Source of the DNA: JAAXIE01 sp965263155
Lineage (GTDB): Bacteria > Chloroflexota > Dehalococcoidia > Lucifugimonadales > JAAXIE01
Assembly: GCA_965263155.1 (NCBI GenBank)
Contig: OZ253586.1
Location: 2,728,001-2,792,000 of the forward strand
Direction: 5' to 3'
DNA: 64,000 bases
A program made the translations under genes and the position numbers. Each line of letters begins with the position of its first letter. Position 1 is the first letter of the stretch. The notes beneath the pieces are model-generated. The model had not been told where the DNA came from and made no database searches. It saw only the letters and a list, made by a program, of their open reading frames with translations. Shown here piece by piece: positions 15,503 to 24,261 of the stretch.

Positions 15503-16552
15503 ATGCCTGAAATCAACGCGATAAGCTACGTCAACGGCAAACTCGGACTCCTCGATCAGACCCTTCTGCCCGCAGAGTCGCGCGTCGTTTGGATTGATGA
15601 TTACCACGAGGTCATCCGCTCAGTGCAGTTGATGCGCGTCCGAGGGGCGCCCGCACTGGGAGTAGCGGCGGCCTACGCTGTGGTCATGGCTGCCGACCAC
15701 ATCGACGATCCGATGCGCGACGAATTCTTAAAGAACCTGCGCCAAGCCGGGTCGGAGATTGCCTCGGCTCGGCCTACCGCGGTGAATATGGCTTGGGCAG
15801 TGGAGCGCATGCTGGACGTGGCCAGCCAGCATGCCGACGCACCTTCCATACGCGCTGCCCTTCTGGCAGAAGCGCGGCGTCTTCAACAGGAAGACGAAGA
15901 CGCCAACCGCCGGATGGGAGCGCATGGGGCAGCGCTGATGCCTGAAGGCGGCGCAGTGCTTACCCACTGTAATACCGGTGCTTTGGCAACTGCGGGCTAC
16001 GGCACCGCGTTGGGTGTGATCAGGGCTGCATGGGAAGGCGGGAAGCGCTTTCAGGTCTTCGCCACAGAGACGCGGCCCGTTCTGCAGGGTGCCCGGCTGA
16101 CCACATGGGAACTGGTGCAACTGGGGATTCCGGCGACCCTGGTGGTGGACTCGGCGGCGGGGATGCTGATGCGCGGTGGGGAAGTCAGTTGCGTCATAAC
16201 TGGCGCTGACCGCATCGCTGCCAACGGCGACACTGCCAATAAAATCGGCACCTATTCCTTATCCGTTCTGGCCAAGGAACATGGTCTTCCCTTCTACATA
16301 GCCGCCCCAACCAGCACGGTCGACCTCAGCATCGCTTCCGGCGACGACATACCCATTGAGGAGCGGGATGTCTCCGAGGTTACCGGATTTCGCGAGGTGC
16401 GCACTGCTGCCGAGGGCATCGCGGCTAGGAACCCAGCATTCGATGTCACGCCGCACCGCTACATCGATGCCATCGTCACTGAGCAGGGCGTTGCGCGCCC
16501 TCCCTACACCGAGTCCTTGGACTTGGCTGTGCGGGCGGGAGCGGGTCGGTAA
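15503..16552 (+). CDS. mtnA: S-methyl-5-thioribose-1-phosphate isomerase
   Basis: MtnA, about 349 residues, isomerises methylthioribose 1-phosphate to the ribulose form in methionine salvage. The catalytic pair is present: Cys156 in THCNTGALATAGYGTALG and Asp236 in TGADRIAANGDTANKIGT. I used ATG 15503; GTG 15491 would add four residues, and neither has a clear ribosome binding site. It is the first gene after the SAM-I riboswitch, so it is controlled by SAM. The MTA phosphorylase that makes its substrate is next, 6 bases later. Confidence 0.96.
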   Translation: MPEINAISYVNGKLGLLDQTLLPAESRVVWIDDYHEVIRSVQLMRVRGAPALGVAAAYAVVMAADHIDDPMRDEFLKNLRQAGSEIASARPTAVNMAWAVERMLDVASQHADAPSIRAALLAEARRLQQEDEDANRRMGAHGAALMPEGGAVLTHCNTGALATAGYGTALGVIRAAWEGGKRFQVFATETRPVLQGARLTTWELVQLGIPATLVVDSAAGMLMRGGEVSCVITGADRIAANGDTANKIGTYSLSVLAKEHGLPFYIAAPTSTVDLSIASGDDIPIEERDVSEVTGFREVRTAAEGIAARNPAFDVTPHRYIDAIVTEQGVARPPYTESLDLAVRAGAGR

Positions 16553-16558
16553 GCGATT

Positions 16559-17449
16559 ATGACAGGCGGTTCCCATATAGGTCCTGCGCCGGTAGGAATA
16601 GTGGGCGGCAGCGGTCTGTATGCCATGGACGGCATGACCGATGTGGAGGCTGTGGATGTGGACACTCCCTTCGGGAAGCCAAGCGATTCCATAGTCTTGG
16701 GAAACTTGTACGGGCTGCCGGTAGCCTTTCTGCCGCGTCACGGTCGTGGGCACCGCATTAGCCCCACTGATTTGCCGGTGCGGGCCAACATCTATGCGCT
16801 GAAGAAGTTGGGAGTGGAGCGTCTGATATCCGTCAGTGCTGTGGGTAGCCTGAAGGAGGATCTGCGGCCACTGGATATGGTGGTGCCCGACCAGCTTATC
16901 GACCGCACCTACCGCCGGGCAAGCACTTTCTTCGAGGGTGGCGTAGTGGGGCACATAGCTTTCGCCCATCCCTTCTGCCCCCACCTTAGTGGCCTGTTGC
17001 ATGACGCGGCTGTCGCTGCAGGTGTCACTACCCACATGGGCGGGACTTGCATCGTGATGGAGGGGCCTGCCTTCTCCACGGTAGCGGAGTCGAATATGTA
17101 TCGCTCTTGGGGGGCGGATATCATCGGCATGACGGCCCTGCCCGAGGCCAAATTGGCCCGGGAAGCCGAGATGTGCTACGCCACGCTGGCTTGCGTGACT
17201 GATTACGATGTGTGGCACAGCACCGAAGAGCAGGTGACCGTCGAGTTGGTGGTGGCCAACCTGATGAAGAACGTCGCGGCCTCGCAGGAGGCACTGCGTC
17301 GTCTTCTGCCCACCATAACCTCAGAGCGCCCTTGCGATTGCGGGACGGCCCTTCGGGACGCGGTGATTACGGCACGGGACGCCATCCCTGCCGAGGCAAG
17401 ACAGGAACTGCATCCTATCATTGGCAAGTACATCGAACAGGGAGGATAA
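16559..17449 (+). CDS. mtnP: S-methyl-5'-thioadenosine phosphorylase
   Basis: A purine nucleoside phosphorylase-family enzyme of 296 residues that splits methylthioadenosine into adenine and methylthioribose 1-phosphate. Family blocks: GIVGGSGLY with the phosphate loop, PRHGRGHRISP, RASTFFEG, GTCIVMEGPAFST and the CVTDYDVWH purine site. The conserved TDYD aspartate suits 6-aminopurine specificity. Together with mtnA it forms the start of MTA salvage. The gene ends where the rhodanese gene begins. Confidence 0.95.
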   Translation: MTGGSHIGPAPVGIVGGSGLYAMDGMTDVEAVDVDTPFGKPSDSIVLGNLYGLPVAFLPRHGRGHRISPTDLPVRANIYALKKLGVERLISVSAVGSLKEDLRPLDMVVPDQLIDRTYRRASTFFEGGVVGHIAFAHPFCPHLSGLLHDAAVAAGVTTHMGGTCIVMEGPAFSTVAESNMYRSWGADIIGMTALPEAKLAREAEMCYATLACVTDYDVWHSTEEQVTVELVVANLMKNVAASQEALRRLLPTITSERPCDCGTALRDAVITARDAIPAEARQELHPIIGKYIEQGG

Positions 17450-17809
17450 ATGGCACGACAAGACCCAGGCGAGCCCTTCTTCCGGGTAGATTCTGATGAG
17501 GCCGCCGCCATCTTGGTGGCGGAGCCCGCCGACTCGGTGATGGTGGATGTGCGTCGTGACGACGAGTGGGTCAGCGGACACGTCACAGGGGCAATCCATA
17601 TACCCATCGACGACCTGATGGGCCGGATGGACGAGCTGCCACAGGGCAAAAAGCTGCTGTTCATCTGCGCCGCTGGCGTCCGAAGCGGCTTGGCCTGCGA
17701 GATGGCGGCTGCTTTGGGAATGCCGTCTGACGTGCTCTACAACGTTGAGGACGGCACGCCCACTTGGATCGAGAGAAACCACCCCACGTCCTACGGCAAT
17801 GAGCCGTAG
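17450..17809 (+). CDS. Single-domain rhodanese-like protein
   Basis: A 119-residue rhodanese domain. It has the entry motif VDVRRDDEWVSGHVTGAIHIP and the active-site loop beginning with Cys (ICAAGVRSGLA), whose six-residue length fits a sulfurtransferase rather than a phosphatase. Its ATG directly follows the MTA phosphorylase stop, using the GGAGG inside that gene's end. Its place inside a methionine/SAM operon suggests sulfur handling, but no acceptor can be named from the sequence. Confidence 0.9.
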   Translation: MARQDPGEPFFRVDSDEAAAILVAEPADSVMVDVRRDDEWVSGHVTGAIHIPIDDLMGRMDELPQGKKLLFICAAGVRSGLACEMAAALGMPSDVLYNVEDGTPTWIERNHPTSYGNEP

Positions 17810-17832
17810 GAGCACAAAGAGAGGAGTACGAC

Positions 17833-19104
17833 TTGCAAGACCAATCTCAACGAGGAGATGTGAAGGATGTCTCGCTGGCCGATGCGGGAGTCAAACGCAT
17901 CGACTGGGCTGGCCGAGAGATGCCTGTGCTGCGCCTCATAAGGGAACGCTTTGCCAAGGAACGCCCCTTGGAGGGCCTGCGCATGGCAGCCTGCCTGCAC
18001 GTCACCACTGAGACCGCTAATCTGGCCTTGGCCCTCAAGGATGGCGGCGCAGACCTGACCGTCTGCGCGAGCAATCCATTGAGCACCCAGGATGAGGTGG
18101 CAGCAGCCCTGATGACCACCTACGATATTCCCACCTTCGCCATCAAGGGCGAGGATAACGACACCTACTACCGACACATCAACAGCGTGCTTGACACCAA
18201 GCCCCAAGTGACTCTGGACGACGGTGCCGACTTGGTGGCTATGCTGCATACGGAACGCCGCGAGATGCTCCCCAATTTGTTGGGAGGCACAGAAGAGACG
18301 ACGACCGGCGTTATCCGGCTGAAGGCCATGGCTCAGGAGGGCCTGCTCACCTATCCGATCGTCGCTGTGAATGAAGCCGACACGAAGCACATGTTTGACA
18401 ACCGCTACGGCACTGGTCAGAGCACCTTGGACGGCATCACCCGCGCCACGAACGTGCTCTGGGCTGGGCGCAAGGTGGCAGTGTGCGGCTATGGCTGGTG
18501 CGGGCGGGGCATCGCCCAGCGGGCCCGAGGCATGGGCGCCAATGTGATTATCACCGAGGTCGACCCGGTGAAGGCGCTGGAGGCTGTGATGGACGGCTTC
18601 AGCGTCATGCCTTCAGTTGAGGCAGCTAGGCAAGCCCAAGTTTACGTGACCGTCACTGGTGGCCTCAAGGCATTAGGGCGGGAGCACTTCGAGGTGATGC
18701 CTGACGGCGCCATTCTGGCCAATAGTGGCCACTTCAACGTCGAGATCGACATACCGGCCCTTGAGGAGATGTCCATCGACAGGCGCGAGATGCGCCCCTA
18801 CGTAGAAGAGTTCACCATGAGAGACGGACGTCGCATCTACTTGCTGGGCGATGGTCGGCTGATCAACCTAGCCGCTGCCGAGGGGCATCCCTCCAGCGTG
18901 ATGGACATGAGCTTCGCCAACCAAGCACTATCCGTGGAGTACCTAGTCGCCGGCAAGCAGAAGCTGGACCCCGGTGTCTACGCAGTGCCCCGCTACTTGG
19001 ACATGCAGATAGGAAGCCTGAAGTTAACGTCGATGGGCATAACCATCGACAGTCTTAGCGAGGAGCAGTCCCGCTATTTGGCGGGCTGGCAAGAAGGAAC
19101 TTAA
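17833..19104 (+). CDS. ahcY: Adenosylhomocysteinase
   Basis: S-adenosylhomocysteine hydrolase, 423 residues, NAD-dependent, removing the by-product of SAM methylations. Visible are the substrate segments HVTTETANL, GGTEETTTGV and NEADTKHMFDNRYGTGQS, the NAD fold VCGYGWCGRGIA (about residues 216-227) and the C-terminal HPSSVMDMSFANQA block. The C-terminal KPxHYRY tail common in eukaryotes is replaced by a shorter end. Start TTG 17833 is supported by GAGAGGAG at 17819-17826. It sits between the rhodanese and metK genes in the riboswitch-controlled operon. Confidence 0.97.
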   Translation: MQDQSQRGDVKDVSLADAGVKRIDWAGREMPVLRLIRERFAKERPLEGLRMAACLHVTTETANLALALKDGGADLTVCASNPLSTQDEVAAALMTTYDIPTFAIKGEDNDTYYRHINSVLDTKPQVTLDDGADLVAMLHTERREMLPNLLGGTEETTTGVIRLKAMAQEGLLTYPIVAVNEADTKHMFDNRYGTGQSTLDGITRATNVLWAGRKVAVCGYGWCGRGIAQRARGMGANVIITEVDPVKALEAVMDGFSVMPSVEAARQAQVYVTVTGGLKALGREHFEVMPDGAILANSGHFNVEIDIPALEEMSIDRREMRPYVEEFTMRDGRRIYLLGDGRLINLAAAEGHPSSVMDMSFANQALSVEYLVAGKQKLDPGVYAVPRYLDMQIGSLKLTSMGITIDSLSEEQSRYLAGWQEGT

Positions 19105-19148
19105 TGTAACCAGAGACGGGACTTGATGCAATTAGGGAGGATATTCCA

Positions 19149-20369
19149 ATGAGTTTCACATTCATGGACTCGCCCTCGTACCTGCTGACTTCCGAGTCGG
19201 TAACCGAAGGGCACCCAGACAAGCTGTGTGACCAGATCTCCGACGCCGTGCTGGATGCCGTCCTCCGCGACGACCCCATGGGACGGGTCGCTTGCGAAAC
19301 CGTAGCTACCAAGAACTTTGTCATGGTCACCGGTGAAATCACCACCAATTCCAGCTTGGACTTCGATGGCATCGCCCGCGATGTCATGAAGGGGATAGGC
19401 TACACCGACGTCAAATACGGCCTGGATGGCGCCTCCTGCGGAGTCATGGCCCATGTGAGTCGGCAGTCCTCTGATATCAGCAGCGGCGTTACCACTTCGC
19501 TGGAACACCGGGGACAGGAAGCCGCGGACGCCCGGCGCGCCACCGGGGCTGGCGACCAAGGCATGATGGTCGGGTTCGCCTGCAACGAGACCGAGAGCTT
19601 GATGCCTTTGACCGTGGAGCTCTCACACCGCCTCGTTCAGCGCCTCGCCAAGGTCCGCAAGAATGGCACCCTCCCCTACCTCGGTCCGGACGGAAAATCC
19701 CAGGTCACCGTCGAGTACCGCTACGGAAAGCCCCACCGCGTCGAGGCCGTAGTTATCAGCACCCAGCACGATGACGCCGATGACCGGGCCGCCTTCACCG
19801 AGCAAATCCGAGGCGACATCATCCACCATGTGATCAATCACGTGGTGCCCGCTCACATGCTGGACGAAGATACCAAGTACTACGTCAATCCCAGCGGTTG
19901 GTTCGTGATTGGCGGCCCCCAAGGTGACACCGGACTCACCGGACGCAAGATACTGGTCGATACCTACGGTGGCATAGCCCGCCATGGCGGAGGCGCTTTC
20001 TCGGGCAAGGACCCCACCAAGGTAGATCGTTCCGGTGCCTACGCTGCCCGTTACGTTGCCAAGAACCTTGTCGCCGCCGGTTTGGCGGACCGGGCCGAAG
20101 TCATAGTTTCCTACGCCATCGGGGTTGCCGACCCTATCTCGGTTTCGGTGGAGGCTTTTGACACCAACCATGTGCCCAACGAAAAATTCGACGACTTGGT
20201 CCGGGAACACTTTGACCTTCGTCCTGGGGCGATTATCGAGGACCTAGGCCTGCGCCGCCCCATATACCAGAAAACTGCCGCCTATGGGCACTTCGGGCGC
20301 ACTGACTTGGACCTTCCTTGGGAACGCACTGACAAGGCTGATATTCTGCGCGCTGAGGCGGGCTTGTAG
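19149..20369 (+). CDS. metK: S-adenosylmethionine synthase
   Basis: MetK, 406 residues, makes SAM from methionine and ATP. Signature stretches: SESVTEGHPDKLCDQISDA (methionine and ATP site), GAGDQGMMVGFA, and the GGGAFSGKDPTKVDRS P-loop. It is preceded by AGGGAGG at 19134-19140. As the last gene of the operon it closes the cycle: SAM made here is sensed by the aptamer 4 kb upstream. Confidence 0.98.
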   Translation: MSFTFMDSPSYLLTSESVTEGHPDKLCDQISDAVLDAVLRDDPMGRVACETVATKNFVMVTGEITTNSSLDFDGIARDVMKGIGYTDVKYGLDGASCGVMAHVSRQSSDISSGVTTSLEHRGQEAADARRATGAGDQGMMVGFACNETESLMPLTVELSHRLVQRLAKVRKNGTLPYLGPDGKSQVTVEYRYGKPHRVEAVVISTQHDDADDRAAFTEQIRGDIIHHVINHVVPAHMLDEDTKYYVNPSGWFVIGGPQGDTGLTGRKILVDTYGGIARHGGGAFSGKDPTKVDRSGAYAARYVAKNLVAAGLADRAEVIVSYAIGVADPISVSVEAFDTNHVPNEKFDDLVREHFDLRPGAIIEDLGLRRPIYQKTAAYGHFGRTDLDLPWERTDKADILRAEAGL

Positions 20370-20488
20370 TCGGTTCCCCTTGTGTTCAAGGCCCTCCAGG
20401 ACTCGCCAGGCAATCCAATCCCTCATCCTTCGTTTCCTGAGTGGCAGGGGGGTTACAACGGGGTCAGGGATATTCTTCGAGGGGGGCG

Positions 20489-21916
20489 ATGACCACTGCT
20501 AGCGTTATCAAGTTCGGCACCGACGGTTGGCGGGGCCTTATCGCCCGCGACTTCACCTTCGAAAACGTCGCCCGCTGCGCCCAAGGCATAGCGACCTACC
20601 TGCAACAGCAGGGGACGGCCTCCCAAGGGCTGGTGGTCGGCTACGATACTCGGTTTGGCTCGCGCCAGTTCGCTGAGTGCGTAGCCGAGGTGGCGGTGGG
20701 CAATGGCATACCTGTATTCCTTGCCGACCGGCCTGCGCCTACACCGGTAGTTTCCTACCAGGTGTTGGAGCGCAAGGCCGCTGGCGCGGCCATGATCACT
20801 GCTAGCCACAACCCGTCCCTGTGGAATGGCATCAAGTTCAAGCCTCCGTATGCTGGCAGCGCCACCACGGAAGTCACCGATGCCTTGGAGGCCAACATAC
20901 GCGCTCAAGGCAACGAAGCGCCGCGTTCCATGCCCCTAGCCGACGCTAGTGAGAAGGGGTTGCTCCAAGACTGCAACCCCATGCCCGATTACTTGGCCCA
21001 CTTGAACACCTTGCTGGACTTGTCAGCCATCGCCGCTGCGGGTCTCAGGATTCAAGTCGACAACATGTATGGGGCTGGCTCCGGCTATTTCTCCACTCTG
21101 TTGGGGGAGGGGGTCACGTCGGTTAGCGAGATGCACGCTGAGGTCAACCCTGCCTTTCCGGGCATGGGGCAGCCAGAGCCCATAGACAAAAACTTGGGCG
21201 AACTAGCAGCAGCTGTGCCCCTCAACAGGGCTGACGTGGGTATCGCCCTCGACGGCGACGCTGACCGGTTGGGAGTGGTCGACGAGAAGGGTGTCTTCCT
21301 CACACCGCTGCACACGTTTGCCTTGCTTGCCCTCTACCTGCTTGAGGTCGAGGGTAAGCGTGGCACGCTAATCAAGTCGCTGACTAACACCGCTATGACA
21401 TACCGCCTAGGCGAGCAGTATGGAGTGGACGTGCATGAGACTCGCGTCGGCTTCAAGTACATCAGTCCTCTCATGATGCAACCGGAGGCGCTGATTGGCG
21501 GCGAAGAGAGCGGGGGCTACGGTTTCCGCGATCACATTCCGGAGCGGGACGGGGTTCTCAGCGGGCTCTATTTCCTGTCGTTGATGGCAAAGTTGGGAAA
21601 GAGGCCGTCGGAGCTTGTGGACTACCTCCACAGTCGAGTGGGGCCCCACTATTATGACCGGCTGGATGCACCCTTTTCGCCCGCGAACCGTACCACCATT
21701 CTGCAGAAGCTGGAGTCGGAGAGCATCGATCGGTTGGCAGGACTCCAAGTGATAGGGAGCGACAGCATCGATGGGCGGCGCTACCGGTTCGACAACGCTT
21801 GGGTAGTAGTGCGGTTTTCGGGCACCGAGCCGCTGCTGAGGATTTACGCCGAGGCCGAGAGCCCCGAAAAGGTGCAGGAGATACTAAAGGGTACGGCGGG
21901 TTTCTTAGGAATATAA
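20489..21916 (+). CDS. Phosphoglucomutase/phosphomannomutase family protein
   Basis: An alpha-D-phosphohexomutase, about 475 residues. All four signature loops are present: phosphoserine Ser106 in TASHNP, metal loop DGDADR, sugar-specificity loop GGEESGGYGF and phosphate-binding RFSGTEPLLRIY. GGEESGG (E and S) suits glucose/mannose-type substrates, but exact specificity is not decided. Start ATG 20489 with a GAGGGGGGCG ribosome binding site is better than the longer open frame. No terminator is evident between metK and this gene. Confidence 0.93.
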   Translation: MTTASVIKFGTDGWRGLIARDFTFENVARCAQGIATYLQQQGTASQGLVVGYDTRFGSRQFAECVAEVAVGNGIPVFLADRPAPTPVVSYQVLERKAAGAAMITASHNPSLWNGIKFKPPYAGSATTEVTDALEANIRAQGNEAPRSMPLADASEKGLLQDCNPMPDYLAHLNTLLDLSAIAAAGLRIQVDNMYGAGSGYFSTLLGEGVTSVSEMHAEVNPAFPGMGQPEPIDKNLGELAAAVPLNRADVGIALDGDADRLGVVDEKGVFLTPLHTFALLALYLLEVEGKRGTLIKSLTNTAMTYRLGEQYGVDVHETRVGFKYISPLMMQPEALIGGEESGGYGFRDHIPERDGVLSGLYFLSLMAKLGKRPSELVDYLHSRVGPHYYDRLDAPFSPANRTTILQKLESESIDRLAGLQVIGSDSIDGRRYRFDNAWVVVRFSGTEPLLRIYAEAESPEKVQEILKGTAGFLGI

Positions 21917-22093
21917 ACGAGTCGGCAGGTACGGTCGCCATGCCCGTGTAGGCGGGAATCCTTGGGCGTCGTCATCAGTCGAATCTACGAGTGCAGCAAC
22001 AGACCGAGTTTCATCCCCATACGCGACCCATAACAGGCGAGGGCCGTTCTTGTGAAACCCAGTACTCGGGTTGATCGCTGTGCCTTTTGGCGG

Positions 22094-22501
22094 CTAGCGC
22101 TTGGTGTACTGAGGTGCCCGCCTCGCCCGCTTCAGACCGTACTTCTTACTTTCTTTGATGCGCGCGTCGCGGGTGAGGAAGCCGTGCTTGCGCAGCTCCG
22201 GCTTGAGTGTCTCATCGTAGGCCACCAAGGCCCAAGCGATGCCGTGGCGTATGGCGTCGGCTTGGGCTGACACGCCACCGCCCTGTACCTTGGCCCGGAT
22301 GGTGAAGCGGTCCCGCAGGTTGGTGACCCGCAGAGGCTCTTGGGTCTGCTGACGCCATATTCCCCACGGTATGGCTTCTTCAAGCGGCTTGCCGTTTACT
22401 TGGTCTTGGGCTGCGTCTCCCTGATACAGTCGCACGCGGGCGATGGCCGTCTTTCGCTTGCCGGTTCCGTAGTAATATTGCTGGTTTGCCTGCTGCACCA
22501 C
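22094..22501 (-). CDS. rpsI: 30S ribosomal protein S9
   Basis: S9, 135 residues. It shows the YYGTGKRKTAIARVRL opening, the GGGVSAQADAIRHGIAWAL core and the basic C-terminal tail ending in KR that reaches the P-site tRNA. The start is GTG 22501. It is the last gene of the giant ribosomal cluster, paired with rplM as usual. Downstream to 21917 I see only a weak hairpin AACCC/GGGTT at 22056-22072 and a CCCGTGTAGGCGGG repeat. Confidence 0.98.
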   Translation of the reverse strand: MVQQANQQYYYGTGKRKTAIARVRLYQGDAAQDQVNGKPLEEAIPWGIWRQQTQEPLRVTNLRDRFTIRAKVQGGGVSAQADAIRHGIAWALVAYDETLKPELRKHGFLTRDARIKESKKYGLKRARRAPQYTKR

Positions 22502-22557
22502 TGTATCTACCTACGCCTTCTCTTGCTTGTGTGTTTTTTCGATCGTGGCTTGCCTGC

Positions 22558-22998
22558 CTAATCCTGCGACGGTGCAGGTCCAACTTGTGACTGGTGGGGA
22601 TGGCTGTCGCCGGAGTATACCTTAAGGCGCCGCAGCATGTCGCGGCCAAGTTTGTTCGCAGGCAACATACCACGTACGGCCAGCTGGATGACCCGGTCCG
22701 GGTGCTGCTCGAGCATGTCACGCAGCATGAAAGTCTTGAGGTTGCCCACGTAGCCACTGTGGCGGTAGTAGGCCTTCTGCGTCAGCTTACGGCCCGTAAC
22801 TTTGACGTGCTGTGCATTGATGACCACTACGTAGTCGCCGGTCAGCTGGTGCGCAGTATAAGTCGGCTTGTCCTTACCCTGCAGCGTCCGGGCGATGCGG
22901 GCTGCCATCCGTCCCAACGTCTGGTTGGAGGCGTCCAAGACGTGCCATTGGGGATGCAGGTCTGCGGGGCGGGCCGAGAAAGTTCTTATTCTCTTCAT
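22558..22998 (-). CDS. rplM: 50S ribosomal protein L13
   Basis: L13, 146 residues: WHVLDASNQTLGRMAARIARTLQGKDK at the start, GDYVVVINAQHVKVTG and the AVRGMLPANKLGR helix. ATG 22998 overlaps the truA stop as ATGA and has GGAG about 12 bases upstream; a longer frame upstream lies inside truA. It binds 23S rRNA early in assembly. Confidence 0.98.
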   Translation of the reverse strand: MKRIRTFSARPADLHPQWHVLDASNQTLGRMAARIARTLQGKDKPTYTAHQLTGDYVVVINAQHVKVTGRKLTQKAYYRHSGYVGNLKTFMLRDMLEQHPDRVIQLAVRGMLPANKLGRDMLRRLKVYSGDSHPHQSQVGPAPSQD

Positions 22999-23855
22999 GT
23001 CCCTTTGCTCTCCGGGGGGAAGTCGTTGTAGTCCACTGATATAAGGCAGAGGCCCTTTGCCGGGAGTGCGGCGCACCAAGCTGGGACCGCGGTGTCACAT
23101 GCCAGGATATCCTGCAATACACGGGGGGCCAGTCGCCCCAGTCCAACCGCCAGCAGCACCGCCCCCGCACGACGTATCTGGTGCGGCAGGAAGCCATTGG
23201 CTGTGGCCTCCATGAGCACGAGGTCGCCCTCGCGCCATAGCTCCCAACGCTTTACTTCGCGGACGGCGCTCCTGCCTGGTGGGAGCGCACCTGCCAGTGG
23301 CGCAAAGTCATGGACGCCGTGGAGTGCGGTGGCCGCCTCGTTCATTATGGGCACATCCAGCGAGTTGCGCACCCAGTATGAAAACTCGCGCATCAGAGGC
23401 GAAGGCGCCGGGTTGTTCAGAAAAGTGTAGCGGTAGGTACGGCTTGAGGCCGAGTTCCGCGAGTGGAAGCCTAAGTCGATGTCATAGCTGGCCCGCACCT
23501 TGATGTCCGGAGGCAGGTAGAAATTCAGGCCACGCATGAATACGTCCTTCGAAAGTAGCGCCGGCGTAAGGAAGTCGACGACTTGGGCCTTGGCGTGGGC
23601 CCCGGAATCCGTACGGCTGGCCCCGCGGATGCGTACTGACTGGCCGGTGAGCCTGTGGAGGGCCTGCTCCAACTGGCCTTGAATGGTCGGCTGGTCGTCC
23701 TGAAGCTGGAACCCATGATAGTTAGTGCCTTGGTACTCGACAACCAAGGCCAAGCGGCGTTCTTCTACTAATCGTCGCTGTGCTACTGACCTTCGGTTGT
23801 CGATGGAAGGCTGGTTGGCAAGCTGCGGTGGGGGCTGTAGGAGGAGGTCAACCAT
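22995..23855 (-). CDS. truA: tRNA pseudouridine(38-40) synthase
   Basis: TruA, 286 residues, converts uridines 38-40 of the anticodon stem to pseudouridine. The catalytic aspartate is Asp83 in GASRTDSGAHA; VVEYQGTNYHGFQLQ marks the domain start. About 34 residues precede that domain start from ATG 23855, which is long for the family, but I see no internal NTG with a good ribosome binding site until the conserved block itself. It lies in the usual place between rplQ and rplM. Confidence 0.95.
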   Translation of the reverse strand: MVDLLLQPPPQLANQPSIDNRRSVAQRRLVEERRLALVVEYQGTNYHGFQLQDDQPTIQGQLEQALHRLTGQSVRIRGASRTDSGAHAKAQVVDFLTPALLSKDVFMRGLNFYLPPDIKVRASYDIDLGFHSRNSASSRTYRYTFLNNPAPSPLMREFSYWVRNSLDVPIMNEAATALHGVHDFAPLAGALPPGRSAVREVKRWELWREGDLVLMEATANGFLPHQIRRAGAVLLAVGLGRLAPRVLQDILACDTAVPAWCAALPAKGLCLISVDYNDFPPESKGT

Positions 23856-23872
23856 GACACTGCAGGCGGGCC

Positions 23873-24223
23873 CTACACGAACTCCAGCATTGCCATCGAG
23901 GCCCCGTCTCCCTTGCGTCGACCGAGGTGGGTGATACGGGTGTACCCACCCTGCCTCTCAGCGTACCGCGGGGCAAGCTCGTCGAAGATACGCTTTACCA
24001 CCCCTGGGTTCGGCAGTGACGACAGTGCCAAGCGCCGATGGTGAAGGGACCCCACCTTGCCGTGGGTAATCATCTTCTCGGCGAATATGCGGGCCTCTTT
24101 GGCCTTGGCCTCGGTGGTGGTGATGCGCTCGTGGCGCACCAAGTCGCCCACGAGGCTGCGCAACATAGCCTCCCTCTGGGCGCTGGGTCTACTCAGTTTT
24201 CTGCCTGCGACTCTATGTCTCAT
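23873..24223 (-). CDS. rplQ: 50S ribosomal protein L17
   Basis: L17, 116 residues, with the MRHRVAGRKLSRPSAQREAML opening and a GYTRITHLGRRKGDGA C-terminal block. It directly follows rpoA, the universal order of the alpha operon, and sits near the peptide exit tunnel in the 50S. Confidence 0.98.
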   Translation of the reverse strand: MRHRVAGRKLSRPSAQREAMLRSLVGDLVRHERITTTEAKAKEARIFAEKMITHGKVGSLHHRRLALSSLPNPGVVKRIFDELAPRYAERQGGYTRITHLGRRKGDGASMAMLEFV

Positions 24224-24261
24224 AATTATCCTTGGACCCTTCCCAGCTAATGGGCGGGAAG

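Noticed and set aside
21917..22093. Possible tRNA or small RNA between the phosphohexomutase and rpsI
   Set aside because: No cloverleaf or conserved RNA motif could be formed; only a weak hairpin and a REP-like repeat are present.
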